A DNA stretch of 64,000 nt. Origin: Gluconacetobacter azotocaptans. GTDB lineage: Bacteria; Pseudomonadota; Alphaproteobacteria; Acetobacterales; Acetobacteraceae. The position numbers and the translations under genes were made by a program. Positions 63,705-64,000 of the stretch are shown here, piece after piece. The stretch lies in NCBI RefSeq assembly GCF_014174355.1, contig NZ_JABEQF010000008.1, positions 62,001-126,000 of the forward strand. Direction: 5' to 3'. The notes under the pieces are model-generated. The model did no database searches and was not told where the DNA came from. It saw only the letters and a program-made list of their open reading frames with translations. The first letter of the stretch is position 1; every line of letters begins with the position of its first letter.

Positions 63705-64000
63705 ATGCGCACGACGGCGGACAGGATCCGCTACACGGTCATGTTCGAAGCGCTGGGGCTGGCGATGGTGCTGCCGGGCGGCCGGCTGTTGCTGGGCATC
63801 CGACTGGTCGACATGGGGGTCATCGGCGCGGGGTCGTCCGTGGTCGCGGTGCTGTGGAACTATGCGTTCAACCGCATGTTCGACCGGTTCGTGCTGTGGC
63901 GGCGGGGATCGGCCCGCAAGGTCCTGATCGACCGGGTCGTGCATGCGGTGCTGTTTCAGGTCGGCCTGATCGTGCTGCTTGTGCCGGCGATCGCGCTGTA
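63705..64000 (+). CDS. PACE-family efflux transporter (3' end beyond window)
   Basis: 98 residues visible, cut by the right edge. The two-helix BTP unit MFEALGLAMVLPGGRLLLGI, then WNYAFNRMFDRFVLWRR, then DRVVHAVLFQVGLIVLL, is the first repeat of PACE proteins (chlorhexidine/acriflavine efflux, about 140-150 residues). Family members are proton-driven exporters in the inner membrane. ATG 63705 has AGGGG just upstream and follows the desaturase-family gene by 3 bases, so the two may be co-transcribed. Confidence 0.85.
   Translation, partial: MRTTADRIRYTVMFEALGLAMVLPGGRLLLGIRLVDMGVIGAGSSVVAVLWNYAFNRMFDRFVLWRRGSARKVLIDRVVHAVLFQVGLIVLLVPAIAL

Overview
The window reads as about 64 kb of chromosome from a high-GC alphaproteobacterium, most likely an acetic acid bacterium (Acetobacteraceae; a Gluconacetobacter/Komagataeibacter-like genus is my inference). 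The best clues are a citrate synthase of the AarA type (37884-39182) together with a full-length succinyl-CoA:acetate CoA-transferase of the AarC type (41882-43402), the pair that defines the acetate-resistant TCA cycle variant of this family, plus generally alphaproteobacterial versions of the housekeeping genes. I see no insertion sequence, prophage, CRISPR array, rRNA or tRNA. Coding density is about 93%, and most genes sit in tight, overlapping operons.

Layout. 1-1305: a DedA membrane protein coupled to an ATP-grasp ligase (cut by the left edge). 1612-9459: a cell-wall and replication operon on the + strand (lytic transglycosylase, RlpA-like lipoprotein, DD-carboxypeptidase, tmk, holB, metG, tatD, MBL hydrolase). 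9847-14683: the stress triad prkA/yeaH/spoVR. 14994-17810: a tryptophan-tryptophylquinone (TTQ) amine dehydrogenase with two c-type cytochromes, but without the usual maturation genes. 17860-24859: nucleotide metabolism (deoxyribosyltransferase, guaB), an rRNA methyltransferase, a CPA antiporter, an L,D-transpeptidase and a response regulator. 24914-30043: xthA, uvrC, pgsA, a small lipoprotein and moaDE. 30285-33350: nrdAB behind two NrdR-like boxes. 33399-37000: a TrmN6-like methyltransferase, polyprenyl synthase, murI and pyrE. 37220-41679: small proteins, citrate synthase, SixA, chorismate mutase and a metallophosphatase. 41882-53780: aarC, then a long minus-strand block (smc, dsbA-like, BASS transporter, corC, ybeY, phoH, miaB). 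54232-60446: tamA/tamB for outer-membrane assembly. 60498-64000: a TPR-glycosyltransferase, a receiver-domain protein, a sterol-desaturase-family protein and a PACE efflux protein (cut by the right edge).

Most of the window is core metabolism and envelope biogenesis. The unusual part is 14786-17810. A periplasmic amine-oxidising enzyme is encoded with two small cytochromes as its likely electron exit, all translationally coupled. The large-subunit gene is preceded by an AT-rich inverted repeat and a long hairpin. No MauG, MauD, MauE, MauF or cupredoxin gene is nearby. If maturation genes are absent from the rest of the genome too, another route to TTQ would be needed. The second theme is regulatory DNA: NrdR boxes at the 31-bp spacing expected of real sites, a perfect DnaA box beside an AT-rich tract upstream of uvrC, and several perfect palindromes in intergenic DNA.
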